A stretch of 64,000 nt of DNA from JACPAP01 sp035287045 (GTDB lineage: Bacteria; Gemmatimonadota; Gemmatimonadetes; Gemmatimonadales; GWC2-71-9). Numbering within the stretch: the stretch's first letter is position 1; every line of letters starts with the position of its first letter. The DNA lies in assembly GCA_035287045.1 (NCBI GenBank), contig DATECF010000116.1, positions 1-64,000 of the forward strand, in the 5' to 3' direction. The position numbers and the translations under genes are program-made. Of the stretch, positions 42,276-49,480 are shown piece by piece. The notes under the pieces were generated by a model. That model was not told the origin of the DNA and did not search any database. It saw nothing but the letters and a program-made list of their open reading frames with translations.

Positions 42276-42767
42276 TTACCGGGTCGCGACCAGACGTTGC
42301 CGGGTATACGGGATGAGTCCGCCGGCGTTGATGATTTCCTGACGCGACGGCGGGAGCGACACCACCGGATCCCGCTTCCCCGTCCTCAGATTCACGACCT
42401 CCGCCGCATCCACCTCGAGGTTGTCGCCCACCGATGCGTCCAGGGTGGGGCACGTGACGACGCGCAGCCCCAGGTTGATCGCATTCTGGAGAAAGATCCG
42501 CGCGAAGCCCCGGGCCATGATCGTCAGGTCATACCCCTTGAGGCAGGAGACCGCCTGTTCGCGGGACGACCCACACCCAAAATTCCTTCCGGCGACGACG
42601 ATGCTGCCCGGCGGAATCTCCTGAGCCTTGAGCTGTCCATTGAAGGCGGCGTCATCGGCGAACGCGAATAGCGGGGTCTCGGTCGGAAGGACCGTCGCCA
42701 TGTACCGTCCCGGGTAGATCACGTCGGTCGAGATGTCGTCACCCAGCGTATAGACCACCGTCGCCAT
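42276..42767 (-). CDS. leuD: LeuD-type (aconitase superfamily) small subunit
   Basis: Swivel-domain subunit of a heterodimeric isopropylmalate isomerase-type hydro-lyase, 163 residues from the ATG at 42767 (MATVVYTLGDDISTDVIYPG). The substrate loop GRNFGCGSSREQA is intact. GGAGG lies upstream, and one base separates it from the leuC stop. In this operon without leuA the substrate may be isopropylmalate or another 2- or 3-hydroxy diacid such as citramalate, homocitrate or dimethylmalate. The loop alone does not settle it. Confidence 0.88.
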   Translation of the reverse strand: MATVVYTLGDDISTDVIYPGRYMATVLPTETPLFAFADDAAFNGQLKAQEIPPGSIVVAGRNFGCGSSREQAVSCLKGYDLTIMARGFARIFLQNAINLGLRVVTCPTLDASVGDNLEVDAAEVVNLRTGKRDPVVSLPPSRQEIINAGGLIPYTRQRLVATR

Positions 42768-42768
42768 G

Positions 42769-44067
42769 TCAGTGCCCTCCCCGGCCAATTCGGGGATCGG
42801 TGATCACCCCCGTCACCGCCGAGGCGGCCGCGACCGCCGGCGAGCAGAGATAGACCTCGGACCTGGGGTTGCCCATCCGCCCCTTGAAGTTCCGGTTGGT
42901 GGTGGAGAGGGCGACTTCACCGTCTCCCAGCGCGCCCTCATGCACCCCCAGGCACGGCCCGCAACCGGAGTTCATGACCACCGCCCCCGCTTGCATCAAG
43001 GTCCCGACGTAGCCGTGCTCGATCGCCTGCCGGTAGATCCTGGTGGACGCCGGGAAAACCAGCATCCGGGTGCCGGCCGCCACCTTCCGGCCCTCGAGAA
43101 ACCGCGCGGCGACGGCCAGGTCGTCCAGCCGGCCATTGGTGCAGGAGCCGATCACGACCTGGTGCACCCGCCGCCCCGCCACCTCCGCGACCGGACGCAC
43201 GTTGTCCACGGTGTGCGGGCAGGCGATCTGCGGCCCGAGGCCGGACACATCCACCTCGATCGTTCGCTCGTACGCCGCGTCCTCATCCGGCAGCACCGGC
43301 TGCACGGCCTCGGTAACGCCGGCCTCGCCCCGCAGATACCGCCCCGTCTCATCATCCGCCGGGACGATCCCGGACGTCGCTCCCGCCTCCACCGACATAT
43401 TGCACAACGTGAGCCGGCCCGACGTGGACATCCGGCGGACGGCGTCGCCGTGGAACTCCAGCACCCGGAAGTTGGCGCCTTCCGCTGTCAGCTCACCGAT
43501 GAGTCTCAGGATCAGGTCCTTGGAGCCCACACCGTCTTGGAAGGTCCCCCGTACCACCACCTTGATGGTGTGCGGGACCTCTACGTTCAGCACGGTGCCC
43601 AACGCCCATACGCTGGCCATCTCCGTGGCGCCGATGCCGAACGCGAAGGCACCGAGAGCCCCGTGGCTGGTGGTGTGGGAATCGGTGCCGACGACGACGG
43701 CGCCGGGCCGCACGTAGCCGTTCTCCGGGAGGACCTGATGACAGATCCCCCCCACGTCGCCGCGGATGTCGTGGAAGCGCGCGATCTGGTGCGCCGTCAC
43801 GAACTCGCGGACCATCTTCTGGTTGCTCGCGGTCTTGGACGATTCCGCGGGGACCCGATGGTCGAAGACGATCACCACCCGGCCCGGATCCCAAATCCTC
43901 GGTGTGAGCCCGGTCCCGGCATATACGTCCAGGAACTGGTTGACGACCAGCGCCGCGTTTTCGTGCGACATCGCCAGGTCCACCCGCGGTTCCACCACGT
44001 CACCCACCGCCACCGCCGGCAGACCCGACGCGCGGGCGAGGATCTTCTGCACCACCGTCATGCCCAT
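42769..44067 (-). CDS. leuC: LeuC-type (aconitase superfamily) large subunit
   Basis: [4Fe-4S] hydro-lyase subunit of 432 residues; partner of the next gene. Cluster ligands are the Cys in GSCTNGR and the two in NSGCGPCLG; VVGTDSHTTSHGALGAFAFGIGATEM is the aconitase-type active-site stretch. It belongs to the short LeuC/homoaconitase group, which includes isopropylmalate, homoaconitate and dimethylmalate enzymes. Two bases after the CaiB stop. Because the operon also carries CoA-transferase and HMG-CoA-lyase-type genes, a catabolic role seems as likely as leucine synthesis. Confidence 0.9.
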   Translation of the reverse strand: MGMTVVQKILARASGLPAVAVGDVVEPRVDLAMSHENAALVVNQFLDVYAGTGLTPRIWDPGRVVIVFDHRVPAESSKTASNQKMVREFVTAHQIARFHDIRGDVGGICHQVLPENGYVRPGAVVVGTDSHTTSHGALGAFAFGIGATEMASVWALGTVLNVEVPHTIKVVVRGTFQDGVGSKDLILRLIGELTAEGANFRVLEFHGDAVRRMSTSGRLTLCNMSVEAGATSGIVPADDETGRYLRGEAGVTEAVQPVLPDEDAAYERTIEVDVSGLGPQIACPHTVDNVRPVAEVAGRRVHQVVIGSCTNGRLDDLAVAARFLEGRKVAAGTRMLVFPASTRIYRQAIEHGYVGTLMQAGAVVMNSGCGPCLGVHEGALGDGEVALSTTNRNFKGRMGNPRSEVYLCSPAVAAASAVTGVITDPRIGRGGH

Positions 44068-44069
44068 GA

Positions 44070-45269
44070 TTACACCACCCCCTTCGCCCGCAGTGCGGCC
44101 ACCTCATCCCGCGAGATGCCCAGCGTGCCCAGGACCGCCGCCGTGTCGGCTCCAAGACGCGGCGGCGGCCCGCCGATGGCCCCGGGCGTCCTGGCGAACT
44201 TCGCGGTCAGCCCGAACAACCTCACCGGTCCCACGCCCTCCACTGGAACCTCCGTGAGCACGGCGCGGTGCTCCGCCTGGGGCTGACCCAGCGCCGCCTC
44301 GAGACTCAGGATCGCGCCACTGGGAACGTCCCTCGTGTTGAGCAACTCCACCCACTCGGCCGTGGGACGCTCCACCAACTTCGCCTCAATGAGGGGCGTC
44401 AGCGCCTTGCGGTTCCTTTTACGGGTGTCACGCTTCTGGAAACGCGGATCGGTCTTCAGCTCCGGCACGCCCAACACCTCGCACAGGGCCTCCCACTGCT
44501 CCTGCTTGTTCGCGGCGATGTTGATGTAGCCGTCCTTGGTGCGAAACGTCCCCGACGGCGCGGCGGTGAAATTGTCGTTCCCCAACGGCACCGGCTGCTG
44601 CCCGCCGATCAGGAGATTCGCCGCCACCCACCCCATGAGCGGCATGATCGAGTCCAGCATCGCCACGTCAATGAACTGACCCTCGCCGGTCCGCTCGCGG
44701 TGGTACAGCGCCGCCATGATGGCGAACGCCGCGTTGAGCCCGCCCACGGTGTCGCACACCGGGAACCCGCAGCGCAGGGGGTTGAGGCGCTCGTCCCCGT
44801 TGATGGCCATCACCCCGCTCAGCCCCTGGATGATCTGGTCGTACGCCGGCTTCAGGGCGTCCGGGCCGGTCTGCCCGAACCCCGAGATGGCGCAGTAGAT
44901 GAGCCGCGCGTTGATGGCCGCCAACGTGTCGTAGCCCAGCCCCAGGCGGGGCATCACGTCGGGGCGGAAATTTTCCACCAGGACGTCGGCCGTCCGGACC
45001 AGGCGTTGGAAGATCTCTTTGCCCTCCGGGTTCTTGGTGTTCAGCGTCAGCGACTTCTTGTTGGCGTTCTGCGCCAGGAAGCTGGTCCCCATCAGCTGAT
45101 CGTTCAGCTCGGGACAGACCCCGAGCTTGCGAGCCAGGTCGCCGTCCTTGGGGTTCTCGATCTTGATGACCTCGGCGCCCAGGAGCGCCAGGTGCAAGGT
45201 GGCGAACGGGCCAGCCAGGACGTTGGTGAGGTCGAGCACGCGGATACCTTCCAGCAGCGCGCGGCTCAT
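44070..45269 (-). CDS. CaiB/BaiF (class III) CoA-transferase
   Basis: Moves CoA between carboxylic acids through an aspartyl intermediate; 399 residues. The N-terminus is GIRVLDLTNVLAGPFAT. The catalytic Asp173 is in FPVCDTVGGLNAAF, close to Asp169 of formyl-CoA transferase, and RTGEGQFIDVAM follows. The ATG overlaps the HMG-CoA-lyase-type gene (ATGA), which fixes the start against a much longer frame upstream. Likely donor is succinyl-CoA and likely acceptor a dicarboxylic or hydroxy acid handled by the neighbouring lyase (citramalate or hydroxymethylglutarate type), but this is inference. Confidence 0.92.
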   Translation of the reverse strand: MSRALLEGIRVLDLTNVLAGPFATLHLALLGAEVIKIENPKDGDLARKLGVCPELNDQLMGTSFLAQNANKKSLTLNTKNPEGKEIFQRLVRTADVLVENFRPDVMPRLGLGYDTLAAINARLIYCAISGFGQTGPDALKPAYDQIIQGLSGVMAINGDERLNPLRCGFPVCDTVGGLNAAFAIMAALYHRERTGEGQFIDVAMLDSIMPLMGWVAANLLIGGQQPVPLGNDNFTAAPSGTFRTKDGYINIAANKQEQWEALCEVLGVPELKTDPRFQKRDTRKRNRKALTPLIEAKLVERPTAEWVELLNTRDVPSGAILSLEAALGQPQAEHRAVLTEVPVEGVGPVRLFGLTAKFARTPGAIGGPPPRLGADTAAVLGTLGISRDEVAALRAKGVV

Positions 45270-46177
45270 GCGGCTCCCTGGGCCGGAACCGGTCCGGTCT
45301 TGTACACGTAACCGGGCAGGTCGCGGCCGAAGTGCTCGGCCACGCATCGGGCCACGGTAATGAGACGAGCCAGATCCATGTCGTGCCGCAAACCCTGACG
45401 CTGCAGCGCATGGACCAGGTCTTCGGTCGCCACGTTGCCTGCTGCCACCTTGGTGAACGGGCAACCCCCGAGGCCGGCGAACGAAGTCTCGAATGACGTC
45501 ACGCCAACCCTCAGGGCCGCGAACACGTTGGCCATGCCCAGGCCGTAGGTGTTGTGGAAGTGGCAGGTGCATTCGACGCCGGGCTCGAGCCGCAGCACCT
45601 CGCTGAAGAGTCGCTCCACCTGCGCGGGATTGGCGTGCCCCGCGGTGTCGGCCAGGCTGACGCTCCGTAACCCGGCCTCGAGATACGCGCGCACCATTCC
45701 CAGAACGCGTTCCTGTGGTACCGGACCCTCGAACCCGCAGCCGAACGCCGACTGCACCGACACCTGCACCCGCTTGCCGGCCGCTGCGGCCTGTTTCGCC
45801 GCGGCCACGATCCGCGAGGTCGCCTCCCCGGTACCCATTCCGGCGTTCCTCCGGCTGTGGGTCTCGCTGGCGGAGGCGCCCAGACAGAACATCTCCACGC
45901 CGCAGGCGAGCCCCCGCTCCAGGCCTTTCTCGTTGAGCACCAGGCCGGACAGCACGACGGCCGACCGCTTGTCCCGGGTCAGCCGGCGAAACAGCTCGTC
46001 CGTATCCGCCATCTGCGGGACCTTCTCCGGACGGACGAACGAGCCGACCTGGACGATGTCCACGCCCGCCGCCATGGAAAGGCGAATCCATTCCTCTTTT
46101 TGGTCGGTGGGTGGGGGTACCTTCTCCATTTGAAGCCCGTCACGGGGACCCACCTCGTGAATCACGATGCGCTGCAT
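45266..46177 (-). CDS. hydroxymethylglutaryl-CoA lyase family protein
   Basis: DRE-TIM barrel lyase of 303 residues cleaving a 3-hydroxy-3-methylacyl-CoA (HMG-CoA to acetyl-CoA and acetoacetate, or a relative such as citramalyl-CoA). It has GPRDGLQ at residues 10-16, His206 and His208 (CHFHNTYG), and Cys239 in AGLGGCPF, with the same 33-residue spacing from the first His as I recall for human HMGCL, then GNVATEDLV. Its length matches HMG-CoA lyase and excludes isopropylmalate synthase. It lies nine bases after the dehydrogenase gene and overlaps the CoA-transferase, its natural partner. Confidence 0.92.
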   Translation of the reverse strand: MQRIVIHEVGPRDGLQMEKVPPPTDQKEEWIRLSMAAGVDIVQVGSFVRPEKVPQMADTDELFRRLTRDKRSAVVLSGLVLNEKGLERGLACGVEMFCLGASASETHSRRNAGMGTGEATSRIVAAAKQAAAAGKRVQVSVQSAFGCGFEGPVPQERVLGMVRAYLEAGLRSVSLADTAGHANPAQVERLFSEVLRLEPGVECTCHFHNTYGLGMANVFAALRVGVTSFETSFAGLGGCPFTKVAAGNVATEDLVHALQRQGLRHDMDLARLITVARCVAEHFGRDLPGYVYKTGPVPAQGAA

Positions 46178-46186
46178 GGCTCCCCT

Positions 46187-47305
46187 CTAGAGCTTCGCCG
46201 CCACCGCGCAGCCTATGTCCACGGTGGAGCTGGTGCCGCCCATATCGTAGGTGCGCACCAGACCTTCGCGAATCACCCGGGCCACCGCGCCCTCCACGGC
46301 CTGTGCCTTCTCCCGCTCACCCAGCCAGTCGAGCATCATCTTGGCCGCGAGGATGGTGGCGATGGGATTCACCTTGTGCTGCCCGGCATACTTGGGCGCG
46401 GAGCCGTGACTGGGCTCGAACACCGCGAGCCGGTCGCCGATGTTGCCGGAGCAACCGAACCCCAGGCCGCCCACCATCTGGGCGCACAGGTCCGAGATGA
46501 TGTCCCCGTAGAGGTTGGGCGCCACCAGCACGTCGTAGTTGAAGGGGTTCTTGAGCAGCCACATCGCCATGGCGTCAATGTTGGCGTCGTCCACCTGGAT
46601 CTCGGGGAACTCCGCGGCCACGGCGCGCGCCGTCTCCAGGAACAAGCCGTCGGTGGCGCGCACCACGTTCGCCTTGTGCACGATGGTGACCTTCTTCCGG
46701 CGGTGCTCCCGCGCGAACTGGAACGCCGCGCGCGCGATCCGCTCCGACCCGGCACGGGTGTTGATCTTGCAGGAGATCGCGTATTGGTCGCCCGGCAGTT
46801 TGGCGAAGGGCACGAACGGCTTGGCCAGACGCGCGAGCGTGTCCCCGAGCTCCCTGGGAACGGGACCGAATTCGACGCCGGCATACAGATCCTCGGTGTT
46901 CTCCCGAAACACGACGAGATCGATGCCTTCCTTGAAGTTCAGCGGGTTGCCGGGGTAGGCCTTGCATGGGCGGAGGCAGGTGTAGAGATCGAACATCTGG
47001 CGCATCCGGACGATCGGCGAGCGGTAGGTGAGGCCGCTGTCTCGCAGCTCCGGCGCCAGCTCGGCGGCGGCGGCCTTGACCGGCTTGGACGTGATGGCGC
47101 CGAACAGGGCGGCGTCCACGTTCTTGAGCAGATCCACCGTGCGGGCCGGGAAGGCGTCGCCCTCGCGGCACCAGAAGTCCCACCCGATGTCGCCGTGCAG
47201 GTACTCGGCGTCCAGGTCGAGGCCATCCAGCACGATCCTGGTGGCGTCGAGCACCTCCACGCCGACCCCGTCTCCGGGCAGCCAGGCGATCCGATACGTG
47301 GCCAT
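46187..47305 (-). CDS. isocitrate/isopropylmalate dehydrogenase family protein
   Basis: Decarboxylating beta-hydroxyacid dehydrogenase, 372 residues, first gene of the organic-acid operon. Visible motifs are LPGDGVGVEV at the start, LRPCKAYPGNPLNF, VVFRENTEDLYAGVE, the metal loop PNLYGDIISDLCAQMVGGLGF, and EPSHGSAPKYAG before the nucleotide site. The substrate loop (RSPIVRMRQMFDLYT) fits neither classic LeuB nor NADP-IDH clearly; NAD-IDH, homoisocitrate, methylmalate or tartrate enzymes remain possible. Its ribosome site is held in a hairpin (47309-47342), so translation is probably regulated. Confidence 0.87.
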   Translation of the reverse strand: MATYRIAWLPGDGVGVEVLDATRIVLDGLDLDAEYLHGDIGWDFWCREGDAFPARTVDLLKNVDAALFGAITSKPVKAAAAELAPELRDSGLTYRSPIVRMRQMFDLYTCLRPCKAYPGNPLNFKEGIDLVVFRENTEDLYAGVEFGPVPRELGDTLARLAKPFVPFAKLPGDQYAISCKINTRAGSERIARAAFQFAREHRRKKVTIVHKANVVRATDGLFLETARAVAAEFPEIQVDDANIDAMAMWLLKNPFNYDVLVAPNLYGDIISDLCAQMVGGLGFGCSGNIGDRLAVFEPSHGSAPKYAGQHKVNPIATILAAKMMLDWLGEREKAQAVEGAVARVIREGLVRTYDMGGTSSTVDIGCAVAAKL

Positions 47306-47308
47306 GCA

Positions 47309-47342
47309 GGCTCCTCGCGGGCGGTCGTCCCCACGAGGAGCC
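47309..47342 (-). promoter_or_regulatory. hairpin sequestering the ribosome binding site of the organic-acid operon
   Basis: On the minus strand GGCTCCTCG (47342-47334) pairs perfectly with CGAGGAGCC (47317-47309) across a 16-base loop. The 3' arm holds GAGGAG, the only Shine-Dalgarno candidate, ending three bases before the ATG at 47305. With the predicted start at about 47346, almost the whole leader is this hairpin. Confidence 0.65.
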
Positions 47343-47352
47343 TAGGCGACCA

Positions 47353-47382
47353 ATTATGAATTTTTCGAGGAGGAAGTCTGAA
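47353..47382 (-). promoter_or_regulatory. promoter of the organic-acid operon
   Basis: Minus strand: TTCAGA at 47382-47377 (4 of 6 to the -35 consensus), an 18-base spacer, and CATAAT at 47358-47353 (5 of 6 to TATAAT). It lies in the 101-base gap before the dehydrogenase gene. Confidence 0.5.
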
Positions 47383-47406
47383 CGACCGTGTAGAGTCGGC
47401 GGGGAC

Positions 47407-47736
47407 TCAGTCCACCACGAACAGCTTTGCGCCGTTGGGGGTGAACGACCGGTGCGGTTCCGCGCCATCCGCCACCTGGTAGCTCATGCCGGGTGTGAGG
47501 ACTACCTCGCGGCCGTCCCGCAGCTGGGTGCGCAGTTCGCCTTGCAGACAGAGGAGGATGTGCCCCTTCTCGCACCAATGGTCGGCCAGATAGCCCGGGG
47601 AGTACTCCACCATGCGCACCCGAACGTCGCCGAACACGCGGGTGCGCCAGTAGGCTACCCCCGTCTCTCCCGGGTGCTCGACGGGCGTGACCGTGGCCCA
47701 ATCAACCGTCTGGAAGGGTATGTCGCGCAGATGCAT
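47407..47736 (-). CDS. DHCW-motif cupin protein
   Basis: Single-domain cupin of 109 residues from the ATG at 47736 (MHLRDIPFQTVDW); a longer frame to 47802 adds only charged low-complexity residues. It contains YLADHWCEKGHILLCLQGEL, close to the DHCW motif of a small cupin group, with His and Cys as possible metal ligands. Function is unknown; cupins nearby often act as isomerases, dioxygenases or sensors of small acids. It is upstream of the organic-acid operon on the same strand, separated from it by that operon's own promoter. Confidence 0.8.
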   Translation of the reverse strand: MHLRDIPFQTVDWATVTPVEHPGETGVAYWRTRVFGDVRVRMVEYSPGYLADHWCEKGHILLCLQGELRTQLRDGREVVLTPGMSYQVADGAEPHRSFTPNGAKLFVVD

Positions 47737-47820
47737 AGGGACGCGGCTCCCAGGTGAGGTAGCCTCCGGCGCTCGGCCTTTACGGCGCCCGCCAGTTCTC
47801 ACCGCGGGTCAGGCAGCACC

Positions 47821-47982
47821 CTACGGAAGGTAGCTTCGGGCGATCTGCGCCCCGAAGTAGACGCCCGCCGCGGTACCCACAATGCTTAACAGAAAAGCAG
47901 TCATGGTGCCAACGCGGGCACCCAACCACCAGCCGACGGCGCCACCCACCGTGGCGCCCACGAAGGCCAGAAGTCTCTTCAT
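47821..47982 (-). CDS. 53-residue glycine-rich membrane protein
   Basis: Short gene reading MKRLLAFVGATVGGAVGWWL at its start, then GARVGTMTAF and GVYFGAQIARSYLP at its end. It forms two hydrophobic, glycine-rich segments joined by a short turn, a pattern like glycine-zipper membrane proteins. It begins 27 bases after the permease stop; an in-frame GTG nine bases upstream is an alternative start, and AGGAGG lies 14 bases before that GTG. I recall similar small proteins in related soil bacteria. Function unknown. Confidence 0.7.
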   Translation of the reverse strand: MKRLLAFVGATVGGAVGWWLGARVGTMTAFLLSIVGTAAGVYFGAQIARSYLP

Positions 47983-48009
47983 GACAGACACGCCACTGGT
48001 CGTATCCTC

Positions 48010-49368
48010 CTAACGCAGGTTGAGAGCGCGTCCCCGCGGCTTCCGCCTCCACAGGTAGTACGCCGGCGTCCCCAGCAGCACCACCCCCAACCCCAATAAC
48101 GCCTGCACCGGCTGCGCGAACAGCGTATTGACCACGATCGCCGCCGCCGAGAGGACGAACAGGATGGGCGTCCACGGATACCCCGGCACTCGGAACGGCC
48201 GCGCCGCGTCGGGGCGCAAGCGGCGGTAGAGGAAGAGACTGATGCCTCCAAGGGCGTAGAAGATCCACCCCGCGAACACCACGTACGTCAGCAGCTGCTC
48301 GAACGTCCCCGACAGCGCCAGCACGGCCGCCCACACCGAGCTGGCGATCACCGCGATGGCCGGCGTGCCGAAGCGCGGATGCACCTCCGCCAGCCGCTGG
48401 AAGAACACGCCGTCCCGCGCCATCGCGAAGTACACCCGCGGCGCCGTGAGGGTAATCCCGTTGGCGGCGCCGAACATCGAAATCACGATGGCCCCGGCAA
48501 TCAAGGTCCCCGCTCCGGGGCCCAACACCGCCCGCACCGCGTCCGCGGCCACCGCCTCGGATTGCCCGGCGGCCTCCGGCCCCAGCGCCGCCAGGTAGGC
48601 CACGTTCGCCAGCAGGTAGACGCCGATCAGCGCGGTGGTGCCCAGGACGATGCCACGCGGGAACGTCCGCTGCGGATCCTGCGCCTCACCGGCCGAGAAG
48701 GTGACGTACTGCCATCCCTCGTACGCCCACAGCACCCCGATCATCGCCAACCCCATGCCGGACAGCAGCGCCACGTCCACCGACTCGGGCACCAACGCCC
48801 GGTCGGCCTCGCGCATCCCGGTCCCCAGGCTCATCAACGCCACGGCCATGAGGAGAATCGCGGCCACCTTGATCGCGGTGGCCCAGTTCTGCACCATGGC
48901 CCCGTGCCTCGTGCCGCGCGCGTTGACGTAGCCCACGGCAGCCACCATCGCGACCGAGACCACCTTGCCCATCACCGGTGTCAACGGCACGATCTGGTTC
49001 AGGTACCCCGCGGCCGCCACCGCCAGCGTCGCCACCGAGCCGCTGCTGATGGCGAAGAACATGGACCAGCCGTAGAGAAACGCGGGCAGGCGCCCGAACG
49101 TGTCGCGCAGGTAGACGTACAGGCCACCCGCTTCCGGCACCATCGCACCCATCTCCGCGTAGGTGAGCGCGCCGAGCAGCGAGAGCACGCCACCCGCCAG
49201 CCACACCAGCAGCGCGGGACCAACCTGATAGCCCGTTTGACTCAAGACCGTGCCGGGAACGATGAAGATGCCCGAGCCGATCACCGACCCGATCACGATC
49301 AGCGTCAGCTCCCGCAACCCCAACGTGCGCGCGAGGGTCGAGGACGAGCCCGAGGCGGAACCGCTCAC
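48010..49368 (-). CDS. APC family amino acid permease
   Basis: Integral inner-membrane transporter of 452 residues with 12 predicted helices, starting at a GTG. The first helix carries the APC signature GSVIGSGIFIVPG, and YAEMGAMVPEAGGLYVYLRDTFG follows, typical of the LAT/serine-threonine-exchanger-like subgroup. Substrates are probably neutral amino acids. No Shine-Dalgarno sequence is seen before the GTG; the 112-base gap upstream is full of hairpins (49380-49469). It may supply the cell with amino acids released by the secreted peptidases of this window. Confidence 0.88.
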   Translation of the reverse strand: MSGSASGSSSTLARTLGLRELTLIVIGSVIGSGIFIVPGTVLSQTGYQVGPALLVWLAGGVLSLLGALTYAEMGAMVPEAGGLYVYLRDTFGRLPAFLYGWSMFFAISSGSVATLAVAAAGYLNQIVPLTPVMGKVVSVAMVAAVGYVNARGTRHGAMVQNWATAIKVAAILLMAVALMSLGTGMREADRALVPESVDVALLSGMGLAMIGVLWAYEGWQYVTFSAGEAQDPQRTFPRGIVLGTTALIGVYLLANVAYLAALGPEAAGQSEAVAADAVRAVLGPGAGTLIAGAIVISMFGAANGITLTAPRVYFAMARDGVFFQRLAEVHPRFGTPAIAVIASSVWAAVLALSGTFEQLLTYVVFAGWIFYALGGISLFLYRRLRPDAARPFRVPGYPWTPILFVLSAAAIVVNTLFAQPVQALLGLGVVLLGTPAYYLWRRKPRGRALNLR

Positions 49369-49379
49369 GGCGAAGTGGG

Positions 49380-49404
49380 TGGGAGCCGCGCAGCGAGGCT
49401 CCCA
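49380..49404. promoter_or_regulatory. stem-loop in the leader of the permease gene
   Basis: TGGGAGCC, nine-base loop, GGCTCCCA: eight perfect pairs, 12 bases before the permease start. A second stem (GAGCCG 49431-49436 with CGGCTC 49444-49449) and a longer-range pair (GCGTGG/CCACGC) lie between it and the DUF5916 stop at 49481. It may end or process the upstream message or control permease translation. Confidence 0.5.
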
Positions 49405-49480
49405 GCGGTAGGGCGTGGCTGACTGTCAAGGAGCCGGAGCGAGCGGCTCTCACCCGCTTCGCCCCACGCGACGTTGCGCA

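Noticed and set aside
45270..46091. N-terminal extension of the CaiB frame
   Set aside because: Lies inside the HMG-CoA-lyase-type gene; the ATGA overlap and family start fix 45269.
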